This document shows positions 39,666-47,888 of a stretch of DNA of 64,000 nucleotides, one piece after another. This stretch comes from Jiangella alkaliphila (GTDB lineage: Bacteria > Actinomycetota > Actinomycetes > Jiangellales > Jiangellaceae). The position numbers were made by a program, and so were the translations under genes. The DNA lies in NCBI RefSeq assembly GCF_900105925.1, contig NZ_LT629791.1, positions 5,984,001 to 6,048,000 on the forward strand, in the 5' to 3' direction. Position 1 is the first letter of the stretch. Every line of letters starts with the position of its first letter. The notes under the pieces were generated by a model that saw only the letters and a list, made by a program, of their open reading frames with translations, was not told where the DNA came from and searched no databases.

Positions 39666-40360
39666 CGCGCCAGCGTACCGGCGCGGGCGGCGGCCACCTC
39701 GAGTCCGCGAGGCGTGGTCGGGAACCGGTCCAGCATGGCCCGCAGCTCGGCCGCGCCCACGTTGGCGCCGAACACCTCGGTGAACGGCTCCATCCGTACG
39801 CCCTCCGCCAGCGGCCCGGCGACCACCGGGTCGAAGCCGAGCGCGTCGACGATCGACCCCGCCGAGGCGACGTCACCGGTGTCGTCCCCCGCGACGGCGA
39901 TCGCCTTGCGGCCGGGCGTCCCGGTGGGCAGGGCGCCGTCCTCGAGGTCGTGGTAGCCCATGTGGTTGAACGCCTTCACCACCCGCGACCCGGGTAGGAA
40001 CGCCTGCACCAGCTCGCTCGACGACGTGCGCGGGTCGGTGAGGTCGGCACGGCCGCCGTCGACCTCCCACCAGTAGTTCATCGCGTCGAGCACCAGCTTC
40101 CCACGCAGCGCATCCGCCGGGATCGTCCGGTACTTCCCCAGCGGCAGGGCCAGCACGACGGCGTCGGCGTCCTCGGCGGCGGCACGAGCGGTGACGGCGC
40201 GAGCACCGGGCGTGACGACCTCGACGATCAGTGCGATCCGCTCGGCCGCGCCGGAGCCGGCGACGAGCACCCGGTACCCGGCCGCGACGGCGAGCCGGGC
40301 CAACACCGTGCCGACCTTGCCGGCGCCGAGGATCCCGATGGTGCGCACGTCGCCGGTCAC
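39662..40360 (-). CDS. NADPH-dependent F420 reductase-like / NAD(P)-binding protein
   Basis: A 232-residue Rossmann protein of the F420_oxidored group. The dinucleotide motif is [20 protein letters not shown] at residues 9-28, then [14 protein letters not shown] near 65 and [14 protein letters not shown] near 90. The group contains true F420:NADP reductases and relatives with unknown acceptors. The LLM gene upstream (4-nt overlap) is from a family in which F420 or FMN users occur, so this protein might supply reduced cofactor to it. That pairing is inference. Confidence 0.82.
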   Translation of the reverse strand: MTGDVRTIGILGAGKVGTVLARLAVAAGYRVLVAGSGAAERIALIVEVVTPGARAVTARAAAEDADAVVLALPLGKYRTIPADALRGKLVLDAMNYWWEVDGGRADLTDPRTSSSELVQAFLPGSRVVKAFNHMGYHDLEDGALPTGTPGRKAIAVAGDDTGDVASAGSIVDALGFDPVVAGPLAEGVRMEPFTEVFGANVGAAELRAMLDRFPTTPRGLEVAAARAGTLAR

Positions 40361-41391
40361 GAGCCGGCCACCAGGTCGCGAACCATCGGGACGACCTTCG
40401 AGCCGTACAGCTCGACGGCCCGCAGGCGCGCGCTCACCGGCTGCGCGCCGGAGGAGTAGATGAGGTCGAACCGGCCGACGCCCAGGGCCTGGACGGCGTG
40501 GGCGATCTTGCGCGCCACGGTCTCCGGCGAGCCGACGTACATCGAGCCGTGCGCGATCTCGCGCTCGAACTCCGCCGGCTGGATCGGCGGCCAGCCACGC
40601 TGCTCGCCGATGCGGTCGCGGATCACCTTGTACCGCGGGTAGAACAGCTCCTTCGCCTCGTCGTCGGTGTCGGCGACGAAGCCCGGCGAGTGCATGCCGA
40701 CGGGGTGCGCGACGGTGCCGAACTGGCCGGACGCGCGCCGGTAGAGGTCGAGGTAGGGCGCGAACCGGTCCGGCGAGCCGCCGATGATCGCGAGCATGAG
40801 CGGCAGCCCGTAGTAGGCGGCGCGGACGACGGACTGCGGGGTGCCGCCCACGCCGACCCAGGTGGCCAGCCGGCCCGACTCCGTCTTCGGGAACACGTCG
40901 GCGTTCTCCAGCGCGGCCCGCTTGGTGCCGCTCCAGGTCACCGGCCGCTCGTCCAGCAGTTGCGTGAACAGCTGCAGCTTCTCCTCGAACAGCACGTCGT
41001 AGTCGGCGAGGTCGTAGCCGAACAGCGGGAACGACTCGGTGAACGAGCCGCGGCCCAGGATCACCTCGGCCCGGCCGTTCGACAGGGCGTCGACGGTCGC
41101 GAACCGCTGGAACACCCGGACCGGGTCGTCCGAGCTCAGCACCGTCACGCCGGAGCCCAGCCGGATGTTCGACGTGCGCGCCGCGATGGCGGCCAGCACG
41201 GTCTCCGGCGACGAGATCGCGTACTCCGGGCGGTGGTGCTCGCCCAGCGCGATCGCGTCGACGCCGAGGTCGTCGGCGAGGACGGCCTCGTCGACGACCT
41301 GGCGGATCGCGGCCGCGTAGCTGACGGGAACGCCGTCGTCGCCCTCCGGAACGTCGCCGAAGGTGTCCAGCCCGAAACTGAGGTCGCTCAT
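40357..41391 (-). CDS. LLM-class flavin/F420-dependent oxidoreductase
   Basis: The 344-residue TIM-barrel monooxygenase/dehydrogenase begins [20 protein letters not shown] and has the luciferase-family features [20 protein letters not shown] near residue 40, [20 protein letters not shown] near 78 and [13 protein letters not shown] near 105. Near 280 comes [20 protein letters not shown]. It is the first gene of a three-gene operon. Upstream, TGACATGTCA (41409-41418) is a perfect palindrome 18 nt before the start codon. Confidence 0.9.
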   Translation of the reverse strand: MSDLSFGLDTFGDVPEGDDGVPVSYAAAIRQVVDEAVLADDLGVDAIALGEHHRPEYAISSPETVLAAIAARTSNIRLGSGVTVLSSDDPVRVFQRFATVDALSNGRAEVILGRGSFTESFPLFGYDLADYDVLFEEKLQLFTQLLDERPVTWSGTKRAALENADVFPKTESGRLATWVGVGGTPQSVVRAAYYGLPLMLAIIGGSPDRFAPYLDLYRRASGQFGTVAHPVGMHSPGFVADTDDEAKELFYPRYKVIRDRIGEQRGWPPIQPAEFEREIAHGSMYVGSPETVARKIAHAVQALGVGRFDLIYSSGAQPVSARLRAVELYGSKVVPMVRDLVAGS

Positions 41392-41761
41392 GCCGGCCTC
41401 AACATTGCTGACATGTCAACTATTTCCGTGGCAGCGACGCGGCTCGCGGACCGCCGCCGGGCTATGTGTGGGCGGGATGACGACGGCCCGGCGGCGGGGC
41501 CCGTGAGCCCCCGGCCACGGCTCTGCCCCGGTTCGCACCGGGCGCGACCGGGGGACGGAGACCCGAGGCGCTCCCCTCTCGTCACACCCTCGGGTCACAT
41601 GGCGGCCGGTGCGGATTCCCCCGACTCGTCGCACCGGCCGCTACCGCAACCTAGCCCCGGCCCTCCCGCCACCGGAACTACCCCGGACTGGCCCCTTGCG
41701 CATTCCGGGCAGATCGTGCGTACGCTGGGCCGATCAGGGCCGGCTAGTCCAGGAGTGGCCC
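41392..41761. other. 370-bp divergent intergenic region without a gene
   Basis: It contains the TGACATGTCA palindrome (41409-41418), three successive stem-loops (41526-41641), a possible plus-strand promoter with TTGCGC (41696-41701) and TACGCT (41721-41726), and SD AGGAG before the AraC gene. I find no coding frame with actinobacterial codon bias. Confidence 0.6.
41526..41641. other. Three consecutive perfect stem-loops, candidate structured RNA
   Basis: The arms are CCCCGGT/ACCGGGG (41526-41532, 41547-41553), GACCCGAGG/CCTCGGGTC (41560-41568, 41588-41596) and GCGGCCGGTGCG/CGCACCGGCCGC (41602-41613, 41630-41641). They are separated by only 5-6 nt. The strand and function are unknown; no Rfam class is matched convincingly by eye. 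Confidence 0.4.
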
Positions 41762-42754
41762 ATGGTGAACGCCTCCGCGGCCGTGCCCGTCGAACGCTCC
41801 GTGGTCGTCGCACGCACCATGAGCGAGTCGGCCGAGGTGATCCGGCAGGTCTACATCGGCCACGAACCGCGCCTCGGCCGCGACCACGCGGGTACGGAGT
41901 TCAGGGTGATGTCGGCGCGCGCCGGGGTCCGGGCCGGCCCGCTCGGCGCCGACCGCGTCCACGTCACCGTCAACTTCCGGACCTCGACGGAGCCGTTCGG
42001 CTACCTGTTCGCGATGTCCGTCGTGCACGGCGTGTTCGAGGTCGCGGCCGGCGGCGAGGAGTGCCGGGCAAGCGCCGGCGACATCCTTCTGTTCCCGCCC
42101 GGCGCGCCGGTGAGCGCCCAGTGGACCGACCTGGACGCGGGCATCCTCCGGCTGCCGGTCTCCAGCGCCGCGGACCTCGCCGCGGAGCGGTTCGGCATCG
42201 ACCCCGCCGACCTGCGGTTCGAGTCGATGTCGCCGGTGACGCCGCGGCTGGGCCAGTACTTCCGCAACGTGTGCGCGACGATCGGGCGCGAGCTCACGGC
42301 GGACGACTCCGCGGCGGCGCACCCGCTGATCGCCGAGGAGATGGTGCGGACGGCGGCCGCGGCGGCGCTGGCGACCTTCCCGAACACGACGATGACCGTC
42401 GCGCACTCCCCCAGCCCCGGGTACGTCGCGCCGCGGGTGCTGCGCCGGGCGGCGGCCTACATCGAGGAGCACGCCGCCGAACCGATCACGCTGACGGACA
42501 TCGCGGCGGCGGCCGGCGTCGGCGCCCGGGCGCTGCAGTACGCGTTCGGCCGCCACCTGGGCACGACGCCGCTGGCCTACCTGCGCGCGGTGCGGCTCGA
42601 GCACGCGCACCACGCACTGCAGGCGGGCGACCCCGCGGCCGGCGCGACCGTCGCCACGATCGCCGCGTCGTGGGGGTTCGGGAAGCCGAGCCGGTTCGCC
42701 GCCGACTACCGGCAGCGGTACGGCCAGCCGCCGAGCCGGACGCTGCGCACCTGA
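41762..42754 (+). CDS. AraC family transcriptional regulator
   Basis: A 330-residue activator-type regulator with an N-terminal AraC_binding_2 cupin domain (residues ~35-190; FRTSTEPFGYLFAMSVVHGV, CRASAGDILLFPPGAPVSA). The C-terminal double helix-turn-helix (~230-328) has AEPITLTDIAAAAGVGARAL, LGTTPLAYLRAVRLEHAHHA and VATIAASWGFGKPSRFAADY. The ending YGQPPSRTLR is typical. The start ATG 41762 follows SD AGGAG. It lies 88 bp before an ABC exporter operon that may be its target, although that operon has its own palindrome. Confidence 0.9.
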   Translation: MVNASAAVPVERSVVVARTMSESAEVIRQVYIGHEPRLGRDHAGTEFRVMSARAGVRAGPLGADRVHVTVNFRTSTEPFGYLFAMSVVHGVFEVAAGGEECRASAGDILLFPPGAPVSAQWTDLDAGILRLPVSSAADLAAERFGIDPADLRFESMSPVTPRLGQYFRNVCATIGRELTADDSAAAHPLIAEEMVRTAAAAALATFPNTTMTVAHSPSPGYVAPRVLRRAAAYIEEHAAEPITLTDIAAAAGVGARALQYAFGRHLGTTPLAYLRAVRLEHAHHALQAGDPAAGATVATIAASWGFGKPSRFAADYRQRYGQPPSRTLRT

Positions 42755-42795
42755 GCTCAGAGCCCACTGCGCGCCGCGCCTCGTCGACACGATAT

Positions 42796-42812
42796 AGTGA
42801 AGCTCCTTCACT
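42796..42812 (+). promoter_or_regulatory. Operator-like palindrome AGTGAAG-ctc-CTTCACT
   Basis: Perfect 7-bp arms with a 3-nt centre lie 30 nt before the ABC ATPase start codon and next to GATATAGT, a possible -10 region. It looks like a TetR site, but no TetR gene is adjacent. Confidence 0.6.
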
Positions 42813-42842
42813 GTGAGGGTGGTTATCGATCGAGGAGGCGCC

Positions 42843-43796
42843 ATGACTCTCGCCATCGAGACGGCCGGGCTGCGCAAACGGTTCGGCGAGGTCCGTGCGC
42901 TGGACGGGCTGGACCTGACGGTCGAGCGCGGCGTGGTCTACGGCCTGCTGGGCCCGAACGGCGCCGGCAAGACGACCGCGGTCCGGGTACTCGCCACGCT
43001 GCTCGTCGCCGACGACGGCGAGGCCTGCGTGCTCGGCCACGACGTGCGGCGCGAGGCCGACGCCGTCCGGTCGCGGCTGTCGCTGACCGGGCAGTACGCG
43101 TCGGTCGACCAGGACCTCACCGGGGCCGAGAACCTGACGCTGATCGGCCGGCTGCTCGGCCGCTCCGGCCGGTCGGCGCGCGAGCGCGCGGCGCAGCTGC
43201 TGGCCGCGTTCGACCTCGCCGACGCGGCGAGCCGGCCGGTCAAGCAGTACTCCGGCGGCATGCGCCGGCGCCTCGACATCGCCGCCAGCATCGTCGTCAC
43301 GCCCGACCTGCTGGTCCTGGACGAGCCGACCACCGGCCTCGACCCGCGCAGCCGCGCCGACGTGTGGCGCATCGTCCGGGCGCTGGCCGCGCAGGGCACC
43401 ACGATCCTGCTGACGACGCAGTACCTCGAGGAGGCCGACGCGCTGGCCGGCCGGGTCGCCGTCGTCGACAACGGCCGGGTGGTCGCCGAGGGCACGCCGG
43501 GCGAGCTGAAGGCGTCCGTCGGCGCGGCCCGGCTGCACGTCCGGTTCGACGACGGCACCACCGCGGCGGCCGCGGCGGACACGCTGCGCTCGGCGTTCGA
43601 CCTGGAGGTCGCCCACGAGCCCGGCAGTGGCGCGCTCACCGCGCCGGTCGACGACCCGGAGCGGGCGACGGCGATCCTCGCCGAGCTGACCCGCCGGCAC
43701 GCGCCGATGACCGGCTTCTCGCTCGACCGGCCCAGCCTCGACGAGGTGTTCCTCGCCCTCACCGCCAGCACCGCGCGCCAGGAGGTGTCGTCATGA
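42843..43796 (+). CDS. Daunorubicin-resistance-type (DrrA-like) ABC exporter ATPase
   Basis: A 317-residue ATPase: Walker [10 protein letters not shown] near residue 38, signature YSGGMRRR near 138, Walker [14 protein letters not shown] near 158 and [17 protein letters not shown] near 195. The C-terminal DUF4162-like part ends [14 protein letters not shown], as in DrrA (TIGR01188). These ATPases drive drug or lipid export with an ABC-2 permease. SD GAGGAGG precedes ATG 42843. The stop overlaps the permease start (ATGA). Confidence 0.93.
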   Translation: MTLAIETAGLRKRFGEVRALDGLDLTVERGVVYGLLGPNGAGKTTAVRVLATLLVADDGEACVLGHDVRREADAVRSRLSLTGQYASVDQDLTGAENLTLIGRLLGRSGRSARERAAQLLAAFDLADAASRPVKQYSGGMRRRLDIAASIVVTPDLLVLDEPTTGLDPRSRADVWRIVRALAAQGTTILLTTQYLEEADALAGRVAVVDNGRVVAEGTPGELKASVGAARLHVRFDDGTTAAAAADTLRSAFDLEVAHEPGSGALTAPVDDPERATAILAELTRRHAPMTGFSLDRPSLDEVFLALTASTARQEVSS

Positions 43797-44584
43797 CCAT
43801 CGAGTCGCTCACCGGCGGCCCGCGCCCGCCACGCGCCGGAGCCGTCGCCACCACCGCCGCGTACACCCGGCGCGGCCTGCTCAAGCTGCGGCGGGTGCCG
43901 GAGCAGCTGGTTGACGTCACCATCGGGCCGATCCTGCTGCTGGTCATGTTCACCTACGTGTTCGGCGGCGCGATCTCCGGCACGACCGGCGACTACCTGC
44001 AGTTCCTGCTGCCCGGCATCCTGGTGATGGGCGTGCTGCTCACCGCCGTCCAGTCCGGCGTCACGCTGCAGGCCGACCGCACCTCCGGCGTCGTCGACCG
44101 GTTCCGCTCGCTGCCCGGCTGGCGGGCGGCGCCGCTGGTCGGCGCCGTGCTGGCCGACTCGGTGCGGTACGCCGCGACCGCCGCGATCATCGTCGTCACC
44201 GGGCTGCTGCTCGGGTTCGACGCGGACGGCGGCGTGCTCGGCGTGCTGGCCGCCGCGCTGCTCGTCGTCGTGTTCGCGTTCGCGCTGTCCTGGCTGTTCA
44301 CGACACTCGGGCTGGCCGTGCGCAGCGCCGGCGCGGTGCAGGGCATCGGGATGATGGCGATCTTCCTGCTGGTGTTCGTCAGCAACGTGTTCGTCGACCC
44401 GTCGACGCTGCCCGGCGCGGTCGCCTCGTTTGTGAACGTCAACCCGATCTCGCACCTGGTCGACGCCGTGCGGGCGCTGCTCTACGGCCGGCCGGCCGGC
44501 GCCGAGGTCGCGCTCGCCCTGGCCGAGGCGGCCGCCGTCACCGCCGTGTTCGCCCCGCTCACGGCCCGGTTGTACGGACGGTGA
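43793..44584 (+). CDS. ABC-2 type exporter permease (DrrB-like)
   Basis: The 263-residue permease has six transmembrane segments (about 45-65, 77-97, 122-145, 150-175, 185-203, 235-257). ABC-2 family features are [17 protein letters not shown] near residue 45, [20 protein letters not shown] near 105, and [20 protein letters not shown] with [15 protein letters not shown] near 205. It forms the export channel with the preceding ATPase. The last 26 bp overlap the convergent LysR gene. Confidence 0.92.
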   Translation: MTIESLTGGPRPPRAGAVATTAAYTRRGLLKLRRVPEQLVDVTIGPILLLVMFTYVFGGAISGTTGDYLQFLLPGILVMGVLLTAVQSGVTLQADRTSGVVDRFRSLPGWRAAPLVGAVLADSVRYAATAAIIVVTGLLLGFDADGGVLGVLAAALLVVVFAFALSWLFTTLGLAVRSAGAVQGIGMMAIFLLVFVSNVFVDPSTLPGAVASFVNVNPISHLVDAVRALLYGRPAGAEVALALAEAAAVTAVFAPLTARLYGR

Positions 44585-45446
44585 GCGCGGCAGCCTCATC
44601 GAGCGCGGCCAGCAGGGCGGCCGTCGCGGGCGGGTCGGGCGGGTCGCCGTAGGTGGCCGCGAAGATCCGCCGCGGCGGGACGTCGAGCCGGGTGACGGTG
44701 ACCGCAGGGTCGCGGTGGGCGCTCAGCGCCAGCCCGGGGATCGTCGTGACGCCCAGGCCGGCGGCGACCAGGCTCTGCATGACCACCATGTCGTCGGTCG
44801 CCGACGTCAGGCGCGGGGTGAAGCCGGCCCGCTCGCACAGCTCGACGAGGTGCGTGCGGCAGCGCTCGCAGCCGCCGATCCAGGTCGCGTCGCGGTGGTC
44901 GGCCAGCGTGCCGCCACCGCCGGTCGAGAGCAGGTGGAGCGGGTCGTCGAGCAGGTGCCGCAGGCGGACGCCGTCCTCCTCGGGCGCGGTCTCGTCGTAG
45001 CGGAAGATCACCGCGACGTCGACGTGCCCGGCCCGCAGCAGCCGCAGCGCGTCCTCGGGATGGGCGTCGGTCAGCCCCAGCTCCAGGCCCGGGTGCCGCT
45101 CGGCCAGGACCGCGGCGGCGCGCGGGATCAGCGCGCTCAGCACCGAGCCGAAGCCGGCCAGCCGGACCCGTCCCGCCCCCAGCCCGACCAGCGTCGACAG
45201 CTCCGTCGTGGCGGAGTCGACCCGGCCGATGATCTCGGCCGCACGGTCGGCCAGCAGCCGGCCGGCCTCGGTGAGGCGGACGCCGCGGCCGACCCGCTGC
45301 AGCAGCTGAGCGCCCGTCTCGGCCTCGAGCCGGGCGAGGTGGTGGCTGAGCGACGGCTGCGTGTAGTGCAGCTCGCGTGCCGCCGCGGTGACCGAGCCGA
45401 GCCGGCGGACCGAGTCGAGGACGCGCAACTGCACCAGGCTGACCAT
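44559..45446 (-). CDS. LysR family transcriptional regulator
   Basis: A 295-residue LTTR. The N-terminal helix-turn-helix is at residues 4-62 (LRVLDSVRRLGSVTAAAREL, YTQPSLSHHLARLEAETGA). The effector domain from about 88 has GRVRLAGFGSVLSALIPRAA and DMVVMQSLVAAGLGVTTIPG. It is divergent from a LysE-type exporter, the usual target of LysE-linked regulators. A CATAGA-g-TCTATG palindrome touches its start region. Confidence 0.92.
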   Translation of the reverse strand: MVSLVQLRVLDSVRRLGSVTAAARELHYTQPSLSHHLARLEAETGAQLLQRVGRGVRLTEAGRLLADRAAEIIGRVDSATTELSTLVGLGAGRVRLAGFGSVLSALIPRAAAVLAERHPGLELGLTDAHPEDALRLLRAGHVDVAVIFRYDETAPEEDGVRLRHLLDDPLHLLSTGGGGTLADHRDATWIGGCERCRTHLVELCERAGFTPRLTSATDDMVVMQSLVAAGLGVTTIPGLALSAHRDPAVTVTRLDVPPRRIFAATYGDPPDPPATAALLAALDEAAALTVRTTGP

Positions 45447-45447
45447 C

Positions 45448-45460
45448 CATAGAGTCTATG
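45448..45460. promoter_or_regulatory. LysR-site candidate CATAGA-g-TCTATG
   Basis: This perfect 13-bp palindrome lies 2 bp upstream of the LysR start codon, in the 74-bp gap before the LysE-family gene. The position suits autoregulation and control of the exporter. Confidence 0.6.
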
Positions 45461-45520
45461 CATGAGTCACCGTGAAAATCGACATTGGACCTATGCGTTG
45501 GCCAGGGCCACGCTGTCTTC

Positions 45521-46147
45521 ATGACGACTTTCGCGCTCGCCGCACTGGTGCTGATCATGATGCCGGGCCCGGACCAGGCCCTCATCACCCGCAACGCGTT
45601 GGTCGGCGGCCGCTCCGGCGGGCTGCTGACGATGGTCGGCGGCGTGCTCGGCCTGACGGTGCACGCGGCCGCCGCCGCGGTCGGGCTGTCGGCGCTGCTG
45701 CTCGCCTCGGCCACCGCGTTCACCGTCCTCAAGATCGCCGGCACGGCGTACCTGCTCTGGCTGGCGGTGCAGCTGCTGCGCTCGGCGGCCCGGTCGCGGC
45801 GCTCGCCCGAGACGGCCGACGAGCTCCTGGCGGCGGCGCCGCGGCGCTGGGCGCACCTGCGTCAGGGCTTCCTGTCGAACGCGCTCAACCCCAAGGTCGC
45901 GCTGTTCTTCGTCACGTTCCTGCCGCAGTTCCTGTCCGGCGGAGCCGGGTCGGCGCGGGCCGAGGCGCTGCTGTTCTCGGCCGTCTTCGCCCTGCTCTAC
46001 CTCGCCTGGTTCGGCCTCTACATCCTCGCCGTCGACCGGCTGGGCCGGTGGCTGCGACGGCCGGCGGTGAAGGCGCGGATCGAGCAGGTGACCGGCGTGC
46101 TGCTGGCCGGCGTCGCGATCAGGCTGGCGACCGCGGCGAACCACTGA
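45521..46147 (+). CDS. LysE family translocator (amino-acid/metabolite exporter)
   Basis: A 208-residue RhtB/LysE exporter with six hydrophobic segments. The family opening ALVLIMMPGPDQALITRNAL at residues 7-26 is followed by GVLGLTVHAAAAAVGLSALL near 45, KIAGTAYLLWLAVQLLRSA near 72 and FLSNALNPKVALFFVTFLPQ near 120. The exported compound is not predictable. ATG 45521 lies at the start of the first helix. It overlaps the convergent MarR gene by 29 bp. Confidence 0.9.
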   Translation: MTTFALAALVLIMMPGPDQALITRNALVGGRSGGLLTMVGGVLGLTVHAAAAAVGLSALLLASATAFTVLKIAGTAYLLWLAVQLLRSAARSRRSPETADELLAAAPRRWAHLRQGFLSNALNPKVALFFVTFLPQFLSGGAGSARAEALLFSAVFALLYLAWFGLYILAVDRLGRWLRRPAVKARIEQVTGVLLAGVAIRLATAANH

Positions 46148-46601
46148 CCGGGCCGGCCGCGATCTCCTCCAACTCCCCGGGCGGCAGCGCCGACAGCGCC
46201 GTCAGTGCCCGGAGGAAGCCACGGCGATCGGCGGCCGGCAGCGTGGCCAGCAGCCGCTCCTCGCGGGCCCGGATGTCCGCCGTGACCGACCGCCGCACGC
46301 GCCGGCCCTCGTCGGTGATGGCGAGCAGCCGGGCCCGGCGGTCGTCGGGGTCGGGCGTCCGGGAGATCAGCCCGGCCTCCTGCAGCGCGTCGAGCGTCCC
46401 GATGATGCGGGTCTTGTCGGCGCCGATCGCCTCGGCCAGCGCGGCCTGCGTCCGGATGGGCGTTCGGTCGAGCGCGGCGAGCACGGAGTAGCCCCACATC
46501 GAGACGTCCTGAGTGGCGAGCACCGGCATTTCGACCTCGATGAGCGCCCGCACCAGCGGGTACAGCATCGCGGCGAGGTCGCGGCGTTCGTCGGGCTCCA
46601 T
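46119..46601 (-). CDS. MarR family transcriptional regulator
   Basis: The 160-residue regulator starts at ATG 46601; a TTG at 46625 would add eight residues. The winged helix covers about residues 30-105 with GYSVLAALDRTPIRTQAALA, ADKTRIIGTLDALQEAGLIS and the wing DPDDRRARLLAITDEGR. It is divergent from a TIGR03086 gene, and the GCATACG palindrome covers that gene's start. MarR proteins are usually released by phenolic ligands or oxidation. Confidence 0.9.
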   Translation of the reverse strand: MEPDERRDLAAMLYPLVRALIEVEMPVLATQDVSMWGYSVLAALDRTPIRTQAALAEAIGADKTRIIGTLDALQEAGLISRTPDPDDRRARLLAITDEGRRVRRSVTADIRAREERLLATLPAADRRGFLRALTALSALPPGELEEIAAGPVSGSPRSPA

Positions 46602-46637
46602 GGGAAGAAAATACCAATGGCGCAATCATAGGCTTAG

Positions 46638-46656
46638 GCATACGATAGGCGTATGC
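46638..46656. promoter_or_regulatory. MarR operator candidate GCATACG-n5-CGTATGC over a leaderless start
   Basis: Perfect 7-bp arms (46638-46644, 46650-46656) include the -10 box TACGAT (46641-46646) and the ATG (46653) of the TIGR03086 gene. Binding would block initiation physically. Confidence 0.65.
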
Positions 46657-47234
46657 AGATTATTGAGCTCGACGCCCGCGCGGTCCGGGCCAGCGCCGAC
46701 CTGGCCGCGAAGGCGACCGCCGCCGACCTCTCCAAGCCCACGCCGTGCCGCGGCTGGACGCTGTACGGCCTGCTCGCGCACATGACGACCCAGCACTACG
46801 GCTTCGCGGCGGCATCGCGCGGCGACGCCGACCCGGAGAAGTGGAAGCTGCTCTCCCTCGGCGACGACCCCGTCCACGCCTACCTCGACTCCGCCGGCCA
46901 CGTCATCGACGCGTTCGCCGCCGACGGCGTGGCGGACCGGCCGTTCCCGCTGCCGGAGTTCCGCCCCGAGCCGTTCCCCGCCGAGCAGGCGATCAGCTTC
47001 CACCACGTCGACTACGTCGTCCACGCCTGGGACGTCGCGAAGACCCTCGGCGCCGAGCTCCACGTCGACGACGAGGTCCTGGACGCCGCGCACACCGTGG
47101 CCGCCATCGTCCCGGCCGGTCCCCTGCGGCTCGCGCCGGGCGCGGCGTTCGGCCCGGAGGTGCCGTGGGAGGGCGGGTCGCGGCTGGACCAGCTGGTCGC
47201 CTACCTCGGCCGCTCCCCCGCCTGGACGCCCTGA
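46653..47234 (+). CDS. TIGR03086 family metal-binding (DinB-like) protein
   Basis: A 193-residue four-helix-bundle protein of the mycothiol-dependent maleylpyruvate isomerase N-terminal/DinB group. Metal ligands are expected at His43 (LLAHMTT), His117/118 and His124 in ISFHHVDYVVHAWDVA. The opening PTPCRGWTLYGLLAHM is the family hallmark. Some relatives are mycothiol S-transferases; the substrate here is unknown. Transcription is probably leaderless and MarR-controlled. Confidence 0.88.
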   Translation: MQIIELDARAVRASADLAAKATAADLSKPTPCRGWTLYGLLAHMTTQHYGFAAASRGDADPEKWKLLSLGDDPVHAYLDSAGHVIDAFAADGVADRPFPLPEFRPEPFPAEQAISFHHVDYVVHAWDVAKTLGAELHVDDEVLDAAHTVAAIVPAGPLRLAPGAAFGPEVPWEGGSRLDQLVAYLGRSPAWTP

Positions 47235-47328
47235 CCTCGGTCAACATCGTGCGCCGGGACACGTCCGGCCGCCCGGTTCACGTCCAAGGCGCGAGCCAGT
47301 CGATGACACGCTCGGCTGCCGGCGCGCA

Positions 47329-47847
47329 TCAGCTCGCCAGCCCGAGCACCTCGGAGCGCTCCTCCTGCGAGAGCAGCCCACCCATCGGCGACACCTCGCG
47401 CATCTCGATGGAGCCCCGATCCAGGCCTGTGAGGACACGATGGATGCCGGGCAGGTCACCACGCTGGACGAGGGAGTCCCATCGGTCGAGGTTGCGCACG
47501 TGCGGTTGCCCACGCACGCTCCCCCGCAACCGCTCGAGGTTGCGCCGGATCGTCGGCCGCCACCGCTCCAGGACGTCGCCCGTCAGCTGCGTCGAGAGCT
47601 GACGATGCAGCCGCCACGACCGCCGCTCGGAGCGCGTGAGGTCCGGCACGACCGGCCGGCGGACGACCTCGAGCCGGTAGCCCATGCACGACAGCAGCCG
47701 GTCCAGTTGCTCGTCGCTGAGATCGACCTTGCCGGAGAGGAACTGGCTGATGCTCGGCTGCCGCACCCCGCTGAACCTGGACAGCTCGGACTGGGTGGTG
47801 CTCGTCTCGAGCATCACCTCACGCAGCACGTCACCCCGGCTGGACAC
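47329..47847 (-). CDS. XRE-type helix-turn-helix regulator (antitoxin-like), orphan
   Basis: A 172-residue protein with an HTH_3 domain at residues 3-60 (LREVMLETSTTQSELSRFSG, VRQPSISQFLSGKVDLSDEQ). The actinobacterial extension has WRLHRQLSTQLTGDVLERWR, QPHVRNLDRWDSLVQRGDLP and EMREVSPMGGLLSQEERSEV. Such proteins are often antitoxin components paired with a nucleotidyltransferase-like gene, but no partner lies on either side. GTG 47847 is chosen from the domain start. A TATAGCA-n5-TGCTATA palindrome is 9 nt upstream, consistent with autorepression. Confidence 0.8.
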   Translation of the reverse strand: MSSRGDVLREVMLETSTTQSELSRFSGVRQPSISQFLSGKVDLSDEQLDRLLSCMGYRLEVVRRPVVPDLTRSERRSWRLHRQLSTQLTGDVLERWRPTIRRNLERLRGSVRGQPHVRNLDRWDSLVQRGDLPGIHRVLTGLDRGSIEMREVSPMGGLLSQEERSEVLGLAS

Positions 47848-47855
47848 GCGTCGAT

Positions 47856-47874
47856 TATAGCACCTTCTGCTATA
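47856..47874 (-). promoter_or_regulatory. Autoregulatory palindrome TATAGCA-n5-TGCTATA
   Basis: Perfect 7-bp arms occupy the 41-bp gap between the polymerase stop and the XRE start. It is one of the few AT-rich tracts in this region and overlaps any promoter there. Confidence 0.65.
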
Positions 47875-47888
47875 CCAACCGCCGGCCG

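Noticed and set aside
41526..41720. Possible cobalamin riboswitch on the minus strand upstream of the LLM operon (segments GGGGGAATCCG and CCGCCATGTGACC)
   Set aside because: The fragments resemble parts of the core, but the spacing is wrong and the closing box is missing. I kept only the structural description.
42797..44584. A 595-codon plus frame suggesting a fused ABC half-transporter
   Set aside because: Its first part is a shadow of the ATPase gene. ATPase and permease are separate genes joined by an ATGA overlap.
37739..44584. A natural-product biosynthetic cluster suggested by drug-type exporters and AraC/TetR regulators
   Set aside because: No polyketide, peptide, terpene or glycosyl-transfer genes are present; the exporters are isolated cassettes.
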